Below are positions 23,560 through 36,606 of a stretch of DNA of 64,000 bases, in pieces; within the stretch, counting starts at the first letter, position 1; each line of letters starts with the position of its first letter. The stretch is from assembly GCA_021442155.1 (NCBI GenBank), contig CM038228.1:10457179-10521178 (forward strand). The letters are read 5' to 3'. The notes below the pieces were generated by a model, which saw nothing but the letters and a program-made list of their open reading frames with translations, was not told where the DNA came from and did not search any database. The position numbers were made by a program, and so were the translations under genes. The DNA is from Cymbidium sinense. Its lineage: Eukaryota > Streptophyta > Magnoliopsida > Asparagales > Orchidaceae.

Positions 23560-25740
23560 ATCGGATGGCTGCAAGCTCCTTTGCCATTTTGATCCAATTG
23601 ACCCTATTCAATGGATTTGTTAGGCTGTTAGGAGTGTCATGGCATTCAGTTTAGGTGTGGAGTGGAGTAGTGGAGCTCCCATGTGCTTGAAATGAGTGGA
23701 GGAAGGATTCCCATGTGCTCATGTCCATGCATGGTCAGTTTTAGCCTTAGGTTCGGTTGGGCTGACCCAAACCCATTGGGTCATGTGAACCATGTCCATT
23801 AGTGACCATTTGGTCCACTAAGAGGAAGTCAAGTGTCCATGAAAAGGAATTGACCAAATTCCAAGTGGTTTTGATTTTAGGTTACCCTATGGCCTAGGGG
23901 TACAATGGTCATTTGACCTTGATTTTAATTTGGATATGTTTGGTATGATTGAAAATGGGTTAGCCAAGTTTCATTGGAGTTGGTTTGATATGATTTGGCT
24001 CATGTTGACCCATTTAGGTCAAAATGAATCAACTTCAAGTTGACCAATTGGTCAAATTAGGTCAAACCAAGGGTCATCAAGTTCATATGACCATTTGAAA
24101 TGTTTTGGCATCTTTGGTTTGGTTCAATTTAATTTATATTTGAATTTGGTTCATTTGATTTCATTTAGGTCAATGGGTCAACCTATTTGGGTTAGATCAT
24201 GAGTTGGATTATATTTGGTTGATCATTTGAAATAGATTGGTATCTTTATTTCCAATCAATTTGGTTTATATTTGTATTTGGCTCAATTTAACCTTATAGG
24301 TCAAGTTGGGTTCAAGGTCAATTAGGTTGGGTCTAGTTGGCCAATTGAAGCTTTGGTCAAGTTCAATAAGTGATTTGGAATGAAATTGACCCATTGGTTT
24401 CAATTAATTTGACTTAGATCAAGTTTTGACACATTTTGACTTTTAAGGTCAACTTTGATTAACTTGGGTCAAGTGGCCAATTGGGCTAGGAGAAGCTCAA
24501 ATGATGACTTGGTCAAGTTCAAACATTGATCATGAATGAGTTTTTATCAATGGTTTCAATCAATTTGGCCAATAGTGATTTTTGGCTAGTTTAGGTTTCA
24601 TTTTAGCTGAGTGTTGACTTGGTCAACCATTAGGTTTGACTTGGTTTGACCCAATTTGAGTGATTGATAATCTTATGATGATTGTTGCTCATAATGTGAG
24701 ACTTAGGTAGGCTTAGTTCAATCCAATGGTTGGATTAGAATTTATTTGGAGCACTTTAGCTCACTTTGGGTCAAGTGAGCCTAAGTGGGTCAAATGGCTT
24801 GGTCAAAATTTGATTTGAGTTTGATTTCCATTTGCAAGAGATTTGAAGTCAAATGAGTTTTGATTCATTTGACAATTTCAAGTTCAAAGGGTGAACATGA
24901 GTTTGACTTGGGTTTAATTTTTGAATTTAGTTTTAGTTTGATGATTGGAGTTTGTATTTATATTTGGATTCATGATTGAAGGATTGATTGAATCATGAAG
25001 AAAAATCAAGGTTTGATTTGAGTTTGATTTGGCTAAGTTCAAGAATTTAACTTGAAGCTTAGGTTGAATTTTAATTGAATTTGGATTTAAGTTTTGAATT
25101 GATTTTGGTTTGATGTTTAAAGTTTATGTTTATATTTGAATTCATGATTGTAGGATTGATTGAATCATGAAGAAAAATCAAGGGTTTGACATGATTTGAA
25201 TTTGATTTGGCTAGGTTCAAGATTTAGACTTGGAAGGCTTAGGAATTTGAGTTTGATTTTGAATTGATTTTGGATATTTGAATTTATATTTCATTTATAT
25301 TTATGAATATAAATGAGAATATAAATGGGTTATGAGAAAATTCCTTGAATTTGAATTGATTTGGATTTGATTTAGGCTAAGTCCAAGATTTAATCAAAGT
25401 GACTTAGAAAGATTTTGATTTGGATTTGAATTTTGAATTTGGCTTGATTGATTTAAATTTATATTTCATTTATATATGTGAATATAAATGAGAATATAAA
25501 TGGGTTATGAGAACATTTCTTAAATTTGAATTAGGCTAAGTCCATAAGAGGGAATCAAAGGACTTAGGAAATATTTTTGAACTTGGAATTTCAACCATAA
25601 GCTTCAATCATTTGGAATTGATTTGAGTTTGAGAAAATCAATTAAGTTGGAATTGATTTAAGTTTTGATGTTGATTTGATTTGGAGTTTGGAGTTAGTTT
25701 GATTTGGAGTTTGACTTGAAGGGAGGAAGTGAGGAATTTG
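23560..25740 (+). repeat. GGTCAA/TTTGATTTG-rich low-complexity region
   Basis: For about 2.2 kb the + strand is rich in T and G and poor in C. It is dominated by GGTCAA, TTGGTC, TTTGATTTG and TTGAATTTG words. It has a strong strand bias and no coding signal. Confidence 0.8.
24930..25560 (+). repeat. Degenerate direct repeats, period 172-175 bp
   Basis: GGATTGATTGAATCATGAAG occurs at 24981 and 25153 (172 bp apart). TGAATATAAATGAGAATATA occurs at 25304 and 25479 (175 bp apart). Surrounding text such as GGCTAAGTTCAAG and GACTTAGGAA is shared between units. Confidence 0.7.
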
Positions 25741-25944
25741 ACTCAAGCTATAGGGTAGGCAAATTTTCCTAACACCCCTAAGGCATGACTTATTCCTATG
25801 GGTAACTCTTCTAAGTCTCTAGGGCTAGGTTGAGTGTTCACCTAATCACTAGATGTTTCTTAGGACTAAGGAACTCATAAAGTTTAAGAGAAGTCTATGC
25901 CTAAAATGGAGGAGTTGAGAGCTCATCCTAAAAATGAGGTCAAC

Positions 25945-25949
25945 AGTAC
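25945..25949. repeat. Right target-site duplication (AGTAC)
   Basis: Partner of the AGTAC at 18187-18191. Confidence 0.7.
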
Positions 25950-27303
25950 CTAAAACCGCATGAATACTTTCCACAGTTTTGATGTGAACCTATCATATCT
26001 ATCTGATACAATAACTTTTGGAATTCCATGCAATCTGATAATTTCTTTTATGAACAATCTAGCTAATTTCTCTAGAGAATCAGTCTATCGAATGGTAAAA
26101 AAGTGTGTTAACTTTGTTAATCTATCAATGATTAACCAAATATAGTCATGCACTTGTCTTGATTGAGGAAAACCTATAACAAAATCAATGGCTATAATTT
26201 CTTATTTCCACTGCATAAAGGATTGAAGCATACCACTAGGTTTCTGATGTTCTACTTTGACAACTTGACAGGCTTTTGCATTTAGATACATATTCTGCCA
26301 CATCCTTCTTCATTCCAGGCCACCAAAAGAGTGTTTTCAAATCCTCATACATTTTTGTGCTTCCTGGGTGAATTGCATAACCAGAATTATGAGCTTCGAA
26401 TAAAAAATCTTGGATTAGATTTACCTCTTTTGGTACCCACAATTTAGAATTACTTCTTAGCATACTTTATTCATCAATTGTAATGTCTTTTCTTTTACCT
26501 ACTAGCATTTTGATTTGTTGATTTTTGTAAACCATCACTAGCTTTTTGTGTAGTTTTAATTTTGTCTTCCAAAGTAGGTTGAACCTCCATCTAATATAAT
26601 CTACTTGTGCTCTGCTCACTCTGTGTTCCAATTTCTAACTATTGAGGTGCTATATCTTGAATTAATTCTCAAATTAAGTTAGCTTGCCCACATGCCAATA
26701 CATCAACAACTACATTGGCTTTTTCAAGACAATATTGTATATCAAGATTGTAGTCTTTTATTAACTCTAGCCAATGCCTCTGCCTCAAATTTAATTCTTT
26801 ATGGGTGATAATGTATTTTAAACTTTTCTGATATGTAAATATCTTGCATCTTATGCCGTAGAGATAGTGCCTCCAAATCTTCAAAGAAAAAATGATAGCA
26901 GCCAATTCCAAATCATGTGTTGGATAGTTTCTTATGTGGTTTTAATTACCTCGAAGCATAAGCAATCACCTTCTTATTCTGCATTAAAATATAGCCCAAA
27001 CCTTTTAAAGAAACATCACTATAAATTTAAAAACCTTCTATACCTTATGGGATTGTTAATACAGGAGAAGTCGTCAATAGCCTTTAAGCTCTAGAAATCT
27101 CTGCTCGTAATCATCTGTCTAGTCAAATTTCACATCCTTCCTCATAAGCCTGGATAAAGGTGATGCAATATGTGAAAATCCCTGCACAAATCTTTTGTAA
27201 TAACCTGCTAAACTTAGAAAACTTCTCACTTCTAACACATTGGTTGGTCATGGCCAGTTTACCACTACTCTAACTTTCTCTGAATCTATTGAAATGCCTT
27301 TCT
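25945..27303 (-). pseudogene. Del/Tekay Ty3 pol: RT end, RNase H and integrase N-terminal half
   Basis: Reading the - strand from 27303 downward: AGYYKRFVQGFSHIASPLSR and RLMRKDVKFD close the RT connection (about 27120-27240). RNase H follows at 26669-26911 ([57 protein letters not shown]) with the catalytic-region Asp of TDHKSL changed to Gln. The integrase zinc finger lies at 26236-26463 (AHNSGYAIHPGSTKMYEDLK, WWPGMKKDVAEYV). The core start is FVIGFPQSRQVHDYIWLIID, with LFIKEIIRLHGIPKVIVSD, up to the AGTAC junction. The 5' part is lost at the assembly gap. Confidence 0.9.
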
Positions 27304-27403
27304 NNNNNNNNNNNNNNNNNNNNNNNNNNNNNNNNNNNNNNNNNNNNNNNNNNNNNNNNNNNNNNNNNNNNNNNNNNNNNNNNNNNNNNNNNNNNNNNNN
27401 NNN
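27304..27403. other. Assembly gap (100 N)
   Basis: Exactly 100 N. The round number indicates a placeholder of unknown true size. Left of it is Del/Tekay RT, right of it is the interior of MULE X, so adjacency across the gap is unproven. Confidence 0.99.
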
Positions 27404-29501
27404 CTTTGTCCCTCTTATGGTATGTTACGACCCGTCGGTTATGTTTTACTTGATGTGAGCAAGTTAACTTTGTATAAATATTTCTTGTAGATGCGGTGAG
27501 CACATTATTAGCATTAGGCGCCATTTTGCGCACGATACGTATGTTGCGTTGGCCTAAAATAAAGTTCTGAGCGTTGCCTTGATGATTTGAAAGGACCGGT
27601 GACATTAGTTATGTTCGTTCATTTCGGTGTAGTAATATATTTACCTATATTGTTTGTCGTCATATCTATCTTTAGCTTAACATAGGTCCGCCTTACACTC
27701 GAGGACTTATCAGAAGAGGAGACCTGGCTCATTGAATCATCCTCTCCTCCCCATGAAACTTCCCAGCGAGCGACATCCATCAGCGGTCCATTCTTTCCTG
27801 ATTCCCGTATATCTCTCCCAAATATTCCCCAAGTGTGTCTAGCTTGCCCTGCTACTACCCCAATCGAAGGATCTGCAAATGATGGGTTATTTGCGGGTTT
27901 GAGGGAATTGAGGAAGTTGTGGCATCTACCATGCATGGTGGAGAGAGGTTTGGATGGCATTGATGCACGTTCTTGCTATTGAGGGTACCCTTGCCTGGAA
28001 GAGTGCTTCCATCCCAGTGAGGTGGAAGCTACTTGGAGGAGACCATAGGGGTATCTTTTGGAGGCGTCATTGGGGCTTGACTTCTCCTTTGGAGGCTACC
28101 AACACGTCGTAGTGGAGACCTTCTGTGGAAGCCTCTGGGTGGAGTCTTGGCTCAGGTGGTGGCAGAAGGGAGGCTCCCAGAGCATACAACTACGTCATTC
28201 TTCATGACGACCTTGTATGTCGGGTGAAGGCACGGCAGATGAGGAAGAGGAAAGCTATGTTCTCTCCGTTCACCACTCTGTTCTGGGCTAAGATTGGTTA
28301 CGGTTGCCCTCCAACTGAGCGGCGTGGCGTGGTATTATTAATTTCTTGAATAATGTGATACAATAGATGACCAGTTGTTCGGTTTCACCCTTCTGAATTC
28401 GCAGGCTGGCGTCGGCGAGCCGATTTCCTCTGATGAGCCATCAAAGGCTATCGTAGTTGTGGAGGAGCACCAGTCCGAGGTAAGCAGAAGTTCTGATTCT
28501 CGAGCTTTAGATGATAATGGATATAGCTTTTTAACAATTATTTTCAGCCTAAATAATTATATTACGACGAGCCGCACACTCGTGCACTTCCCATCCGGAG
28601 ATGGCATGCCTCGGCCGATGCTCCATAGGCCGGTGGTTGCTCGATTCGGGACAAGTAAGTCACCCGACATCTTCCTCCTTTTCACACAATTCAAATGTCA
28701 TATCATTCTAACTACTTCTATTAATTTCTGCTCGAAATTACAAAAATAACGTTCGATAATGCGGGGAGATCTGATTCTCATTTGGAAATATTATTATTTC
28801 ACGAGGCGGCGATTTGATGGATCGGATCATGGATACGCGTTGATGCATTCACATATCTGTTATCGTACTCCGTACTTGAGATTGTATGTCCCATTCCTTT
28901 ACATTTCATGCTTACATTGGGTGAGTTACTCCTCCAAAATTAGTGGTTCTGCAATTCATTCTTGATATCCATGTCTGTCTGCTATGACTTATAGATGTTA
29001 TCTTGCATCCCTGCCAAATTATGCGCAGTATGGCTTGCTAAAAGAAAGCAAGATGTATATCCAGCATGTCACTGCAGACGGTATCAGGTACTCTTACTCC
29101 CAATTATCCATAATCAACACTGGACACTTCTTGTCGGTAATATCAAGCTTGGCGTTTGGTCATTTTACGACTCATTGCCAAAATCGACACATAAAGCCAT
29201 TCTGCCGGAAATGGTATGCACTCTTCTTGCAAGTTCTCACGGGGATCTAACTAATACCTTATCCATCTTTTGCAGATTAAATTCACGGCTCGATATCGGC
29301 CATTATTTAGAACCGTAAAATGGCCGGTTGAAACGTGGCGGGTTGCGATCCGAGTGTCATTGCGGCATGTTCATTTGCAAATACATGGAAGCGGTATCGA
29401 GTCCATAATTAAGCGGGCTCGAACGGGGGGACAAAAGATGAATAGATTTAGGGCCGACTTTGTTTATGCAGTTTTTTGCTTGGCCTCAAAAAACACTTAA
29501 A
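27404..29501 (+). pseudogene. Ulp1/SENP (C48) cysteine protease-like gene of MULE X
   Basis: The fragment begins inside the gap and parallels the Y copy (57700-60010) exon by exon. A linker exon reads VKARQMRKRKAMFSPFTT (near 28226-28280). An exon ends at GTAAGTCA near 28651. The exon at about 28995-29213 carries LLLPIIHNQHWTLLV with catalytic His (codon 29118-29120) and WSFYDSLPKSTHK with catalytic Asp (29169-29171). The last exon carries CGMFICKYMEA with the Cys codon at 29361-29363, then FRADFVYAVFCLAS to a TAA at 29498-29500. Ulp1 enzymes remove SUMO from proteins. The triad residues survive here, but the frame shifts within the His exon (near 29080) and just before the Cys, where the usual Gln and the Asp before Cys-Gly are lost. 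Confidence 0.75.
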
Positions 29502-29519
29502 TAAAATTTGGATGCTTGA

Positions 29520-29990
29520 GTTGTTCTCTGTACAGACACATTCTGTTTAGGTAGGAATAATTCATTATTTATTGGGTTTAGGTAGGATAATTCAGTTGTT
29601 CTCTGACACATTCTGTTTAGGCATGTTCATTTGCATTTTGAGGCAGCTTTCGAGAATAGACGATTTTTTTCCAGTTTTGTTTCACTTTCTGTAGCCTGGT
29701 TGTTCAGATCATGGTAACTAAATCCCAACCGCAATAAGATGGGTCGTTACGATGAATTAGGAGATTTCGGTATTTCTACTCTCTGCTGAGGTTTTGTTTC
29801 AATTTCACGTAGCACGGTTGTTCGGATCATGGTAACTAAATCCCAATAGAAATGATAAGTGTTCTGACAATTTTAGGAGATTTCGGTATTTGTACTCTGT
29901 CTTTGGTTTTGTTTCACTTTTTTAGCCCGGTTGTTGATCACTAAATCCCAACCGGCAATGAGGTGGTACGGAATTTTAGGAGATTTCACG
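29520..29990 (+). repeat. Subterminal-type repeat units in MULE X, three copies
   Basis: GGTTGTTC(A/G)GATCATGGTAAC and the following CTAAATCCCAA recur at 29698 and 29816 and, shortened, at 29929, with periods of 118 and 113 bp. Each unit also contains AGGAGATTTCGGTAT. Related text occurs inverted at 34055-34480, and in the Y array as GGTTGTTCAGATTATGTTC. Confidence 0.75.
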
Positions 29991-30165
29991 GTATCTGTCT
30001 CTATCATCTTACCTCTGTACCTCACTCTTTGCACCTGTACCTCACTGCCTGCACCCTCACCGTACCTTTATCTGTACCTCTCTCTATCTCTATCTCTGTC
30101 TCACTCTTTCCTTATGCACTTTCTCTGTACCCTCTATACTTTATGTACCCTCTATATATATTTCA
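29990..30165 (+). repeat. CTCTGTACC-type minisatellite in MULE X (left block)
   Basis: Degenerate short repeats of the words CTGTACCTC, CTGTACC and CTCTATC. The inverse complement type (GGTACAGAG) forms the block at 34110-34320, and the Y counterpart is TGTACTCTC. Confidence 0.75.
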
Positions 30166-31830
<1,665 letters not shown>

Positions 31831-31832
31831 AT

Positions 31833-33880
31833 TTACAGGAACCTATAAGTAATAGCAACTTCAGAGGAAAGTAGGGTAAGTACTTGTGGATTTTTTGGAC
31901 TTCTCCCAATATGCCTTGAGCCTTGCGTTGAAACCTTTGGGCGTCTCTTGATTGGATCCTTCAAACTGTCCTTATCCTTACGATGATGTGGTCGCCTTCC
32001 TCTTAATCTGTCAAGCGATGAAGAATTCCCACTTATTACGGAGTCCACTTCATCGATAGTCGCTAAGAGATGCAAGCATGTAATCCTCGGCAATCTTATT
32101 ACTCATTGCTGAGCTAATTTGATATGCATATCGACTTATATGGTTCACGAAAATAATGCGTTCCATCTCGCTTTCCACATGTACTAACCTTACGTATGAA
32201 CCATTGGCGTAGATGTCCCTCTTTGCTCGGTAGACCACGCATGAGGAGGTACTTATCCGATCAGACATCATTCTAACTAAGAACTGCATGTGCACAAAGT
32301 ATGCCCATCATTTCAAATTTCGCAACTACAAGAAATATCTAGAGACACATCAAAGTGGACAATCTAGGTTTTGGATGCAATCTTCTTCTCTAAGTTCCTC
32401 AAGTACTCCATGGGGCTATCATCGAAATAGTAAGATAATCCCCAACTCCATGCAAAATTCTTCTTCTTGAGTAAAGCTTCCTCAGATAATAAAATAAGCT
32501 TGCTTAAGAATTGGACTACTCCTAACAATAGGAACAATTGCTGACTGGATACACTTGAAGTCTTCATCATGTTCATTTTGGCACCATGTTTCCATCACCT
32601 TCTCCAATCCCAAGAAACAATTTGTCAGTGAACTTGTTGGTTTCGAAATACCATGACACACGCTATTTGTGGCCTCACTACGCTGAGTTGACAAGATGCC
32701 CATACAAAATTTATCTTTGTTGAATGTGGTGGACCATTTCTACTTTTGTAAAGTTCGAGATAGCCAAGCATGATCATGCAAATTGCCTTCCTCTAGCATG
32801 GCGGACCATTCTCAAACTCATCATCTATGTCACATTTGCTCATGCATGTATAGAATAGCCCTTGAGCTCTCTTGTTTCTACTAAAGCAATGGACCTTGGA
32901 GGGGGCTTTCTTTGAGATATGTCATTGGCACAACCTATGACGCGTATTCCGCGGTAGTACATTCTCGATAGCTCTCACCATAGCCTAATCTTGATCAGTA
33001 AATATCATTATAGGATGCCTGACACCCATCAATTGAAGAAATGTTCGGAATAACCATGTGAATGACTCGATGGTCTCTTCTGACAAAAAGGCTACTCCGA
33101 ATAAGACGTTTTGCTAATGATGATTCACTCCAATGAGTGGGACACAGACAAGATTATATTTATTGAGCTGATAGCTAGTATCAAAAAATTATCACATCCC
33201 CAAAATAATCAAATTCAACCCTAGACATACCATTGCTCCAAAAAAACTCACCAAGCAATCGACGCATCAACGAACATCTCATGCAAACATCTTGTCATTG
33301 CTTGTCTTTCCTTGAGCATTTGTATTAATTGTTCTATCACCACTTGTAATCCTTGACCGCTCTTTACGGATGAAATTGAAAGCATCTCTTTGTGAATCCA
33401 ATATTCTCTACCCACCAACTTCCTCGGTTAGATAGGCGAGCGCGTCGGTTGCACTAATGCGGCCTCATCATCGTCTTCGATGCCTTCTTATCGATGCATC
33501 TGCGTCACGAGAAGATGCAGATCACCAGTCTTCGCCAATGAATGATTATGGCTTCTATATATTTTTTAACCGACCAATTCCCCTCCGAATCCACACAGAA
33601 TCGAATCATCGCCGGACAACCAGTCCTCGTATCAGTTTTCTAGAATTTTGTTATATTGTTTGGATTGACAAGTTTTTTCCGACCTGCTTTCGCACACAGA
33701 AAATCTTTCGATTTAAATTTCTTAGAGTTTGGCCAATAACTTGTATGGTCTTTTCTAAGCCCGGTTTGATGTGCATAATCACGCGGTACAAAGCATAAGC
33801 TTGGTTTCGTTATACCTGGCGTTACTAGAATATCCCAAATTTGGGTCATTAGATAAAACAACTTCATCGCATTGCTCATT
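31833..33880 (-). pseudogene. FAR1-type MULE transposase of MULE X
   Basis: On the - strand, a FAR1 DNA-binding domain remnant (DYAHQTG, then HTSYWPNSKKFKSKDFLCAK) lies at 33640-33820. The transposase core follows: FDTSYQLNKYNLVCVPLIGV (about 33115-33190, first catalytic Asp), NVLFGVAFLSEETIESFTWL, then IFTDQD (second Asp) near 33000. Downstream come APSKVHCFSRNKRAQGLFY and the conserved block after it (GILSTQRSEATNSVCHG, 32640-32703). A SWIM-like region follows DDSPMEYLRNLEKKIASKT near 32340-32430, and a basic tail ends near 31833. FAR1/FHY3 proteins are domesticated relatives of these transposases; here the gene is inside a TIR element with many stops, so it is a dead transposase. Confidence 0.85.
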
Positions 33881-34054
33881 CACCACATTCATCTGCGAAA
33901 ACATAGAGTCTGGAGTTCCCAGATAATAGAGTGCAGATGAAACAGAGACAGAGAGCATAGAGTGTGAGTTAGTCCAGAGAGTATAGACACAAAAAATACC
34001 CAAAAAATCATTCGAACATCCACCAAATTGCAACCATTAAATTTTAATTACCAT

Positions 34055-34480
34055 GATCTGAACAACCAGCTATAAAAAATGAACCTAAACTAGACAAAAT
34101 CATCTATGGGGTACAGAGGGCATAGAGGTACAGAGGGTACAGAGGTACGGAGAGTATAGAAGGTACAGAAGGTATAGATTCATTACACAGGGTACAGAGG
34201 TACATAGGTACAGAGGGTATAGAGGTACAGAAGGTATAGAGGTACAGAGGTACAGAGGTACAGAAGGTATAGAGGTACAGAAGGTATAGCCAGTTTAGAG
34301 GGTATAGCAGGTATAGAAGCGGATCTGAGTGAGGAGAGTGCAGTGCAGAGAGGAATGGAGAGAGTCTGAGGAATGCAGGAGAATTCTGAGGTACGAGAAT
34401 GCAATCTAGTGCAGAAAATCTCTAAAATTTGTCGGGACCTCATTGCTTGGTTGGGATTTAGTTACTATGAACAACAAGCT
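34055..34480 (-). repeat. Inverted subterminal repeat units and 9-bp minisatellite of MULE X (right block)
   Basis: GATCTGAACAACC at 34055 and TTGGGATTTAGTTACTATGAAC at 34450 on are reverse complements of the unit at 29698-29950. Between them, 34110-34320 is a degenerate 9-bp repeat (GGTACAGAG on the + strand, CTCTGTACC on the - strand). Confidence 0.8.
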
Positions 34481-35040
34481 GAAAACAAAGCGGAAAAAAA
34501 AATCATACTGAAGACGATGCAGAGTACATATGTAAATAAGCACTAAAAATTAATCAAACGACCAATTTCCTCACGAAGGATTACAGAATATGTTTTCTCG
34601 ACAGACAAAAAATCATGAAAAATAAATATGAAGTCGGTCGATTGAGAGTACCCGCAAGCGTTCACACATACAAAGTCCTGTGGAAAGAACTCCAAACGTG
34701 TGAAATCTAACTTAAATAAATAAATTACAAACTATCGCTGTTATTTTACATATACAACTCCTTAAAAAGATTACCAGTTCATTTTTATTTACGACATCAT
34801 CAGCTATTTTCTCAACGCCTCCATTTCCAGATTCATTCTCCTTCTTCATAGCTCTTTCGTAATCCTCTTAGCACAAATAAAAAAATACGCCCAAATGAAG
34901 ATATTTAGGTCTTTTAAATTTCTCCCATATACTCATTCCCCGGTTTGGTCGGGCCGGTCGCTAAACTGCGGAAAATAGCGCCGTCTCCGTCTTACGGCGT
35001 CATTTTTTGGCGTCGTTAACTGTGCCACGCGTCATCATGC
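34481..35040. other. Subterminal region of MULE X
   Basis: Non-coding. The part from 34930 to 35040 becomes GC-rich (GGTCGGGCCGGTCG, GCGCCGTCTCCGTC, ACGGCGTC) and partly resembles the reverse complement of 54103-54210 in element Y. Confidence 0.6.
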
Positions 35041-35094
35041 GATTGGAGTCTGCACGTAAACCTACGTGCGGACTCCGGACGTAATATTTTCCCC
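35041..35094 (-). repeat. Terminal inverted repeat, right end of MULE X
   Basis: Read on the - strand from 35094 it begins GGGGAAAATATTACGTCCGG and matches the left terminus of Y (54049-54102) at 49 of 54 positions by hand alignment. MULE termini often start with G followed by A-rich bases. It contains a 32-nt hairpin at 35045-35076. The 9-bp target duplication cannot be tested because the left end is missing. Confidence 0.75.
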
Positions 35095-36556
35095 ATTTTG
35101 ACAGACCATGCTTGAGAAAAAGACAAATATTTTAATATATGTAAACAAAAGCCAAATCTATTTGACTCATATCCATCAATATTTGGAAATTTTTGTATTT
35201 TCTTTATAAGGTAAGTGGCGGTGAAGTATTAAATGAATGCCTTAATATGTGTATTAGTAAAACCAATCTCAATATTAACACATAAAGATAACATTTGTGA
35301 ATTTGAAGCCTTAATATAAATCAGATTTTGATCGATATAAACTTATTTTTATTTTATTTACTTCACTTTGAATTTACATTCTATATATAATGCTAATAGC
35401 AATGATATGATTAACATAATTTTATGCTTTGAAATTGTATGTATAATCATTTTTTAACTCATTTATGAATCCATCTAATATAATCTTACTAAATATAGAT
35501 GATGGAATTGAATGGGAGGAGCAAGATAAATATTCAAATTTTTATTCATGTAATGATATTTTATTTTATTATTTCTCTTTTTTTATGAATAAAAGCTTCT
35601 CTTTTTCCTATTTTTTAAATTTGAAGGATTGTAAATCAAATATATCTAACATTATTTTAAATGATCAAGCAAAATTTCAAACATTAATTTCATCTCATTA
35701 TAAGAAAGGAATATAATTTTATTTTGCCTAAATCATTTGACTTCTTTCACATTCTCCTTTTTTATTAAGTTTAATCTTTTGCTTTTATACTAATTTATAT
35801 ACGCATCCACTTGTTATTATTTTAATTCAATTTGATTTAATGAGAGCTTTTTTTTAATAGGTAGAATAAAGTGGAGCAATATTATTCATATATATATATA
35901 TATTAACAAATAATTTTTTTTTAAAATTTAAATAATATTAAACTTAATTTTAAATTAAGAGATTATAATTTACGTATTCATTATCACACTTAAATTTCTC
36001 ATTGATGATAAATATCAAATTCTTGTCATTAATTGAATTAAATATTTTCATATTTTATGCATATTATTCTATGCAACTAGAGTAATATTATCATTATTAT
36101 TTGTCCCCCTTTTTTGTGAGTTTAATAATTTGAATTAATTTGCAATTTTTTGTTTTATGGGTAAATGATATTTAAGCAAATTTAAAAGTACTCGAGTTAT
36201 CATTAGCTTAATTCATACAATGTATCATTTATAGCTAATCAACTTGTCATATTTACTCAACTTGAGTCTTGGAATAAATGTGGGGTCAACAAATATCCTG
36301 TGTCTAGGCGGGACATATTTATTGCAAGTTGGCTAGCCAACAGATTGTTAGGAGACTTTTTGCATGACATATTTGAAAGCTTCGGCTAGTGTGCTATTGA
36401 AATATCAACATTTGGTTTACCAAAATTTGGCCAAGCATAAGGTCTTGGAAATGCTTTTTTTATTTGTTATGGCCGTTTCCTTTTTTCTAGATATATTCAT
36501 GCCCCTTTTTAAGCGATACTTTAGTTTGCTTATATTTTATATTTTGATTTCTCTCT
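35095..36556. other. AT-rich sequence, nothing recognised
   Basis: No protein motif, RNA gene or repeat copy recognised, apart from a short (TA) run near 35888. The 3' LTR of the Tat element would be expected around here, but I could not match it to 50631 onward. Confidence 0.45.
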
Positions 36557-36598
36557 CTTCTTCTTCTTCTTCTTCTTCTTCTTCTTCTTCTTCTTCTT
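36557..36598. repeat. (TTC)n microsatellite
   Basis: Fourteen TTC units. On the - strand it is a GAA polypurine tract lying just downstream of the Tat element's antisense gene. Confidence 0.95.
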
Positions 36599-36606
36599 TG
36601 TAGAAT

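Larger units (their letters stand above)
18192..25944. mobile_element. 7.75-kb non-coding insertion inside the Del/Tekay integrase
   Basis: The two halves of one integrase gene (17545-18191 and 25945-27303, both - strand) are separated by this segment, flanked by the 5-bp direct repeat AGTAC. It contains copy B of the dispersed repeat, a GC-richer block and a long GGTCAA-rich low-complexity region, but no recognisable gag or pol. It may be a large non-autonomous LTR element. However, its ends read TTGTGG and GTCAAC, which are not the canonical TG/CA, and I could not match its two ends as LTRs. Confidence 0.65.

Noticed and set aside
27619..27960. 113-codon - strand frame
   Set aside because: It is the shadow of the + strand Ulp1 gene exon that matches the Y copy.
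31833..33880. A domesticated host FAR1/FRS gene
   Set aside because: Multiple stops and frameshifts, a TIR on its outer side and a second copy with the same Ulp1 neighbour show it is a dead transposase.
36279..36300. TGTGGGGTC as a possible 3' LTR edge of the Tat element, matching 50631
   Set aside because: Only about nine bases agree and the sequence diverges at once, so it could be chance.
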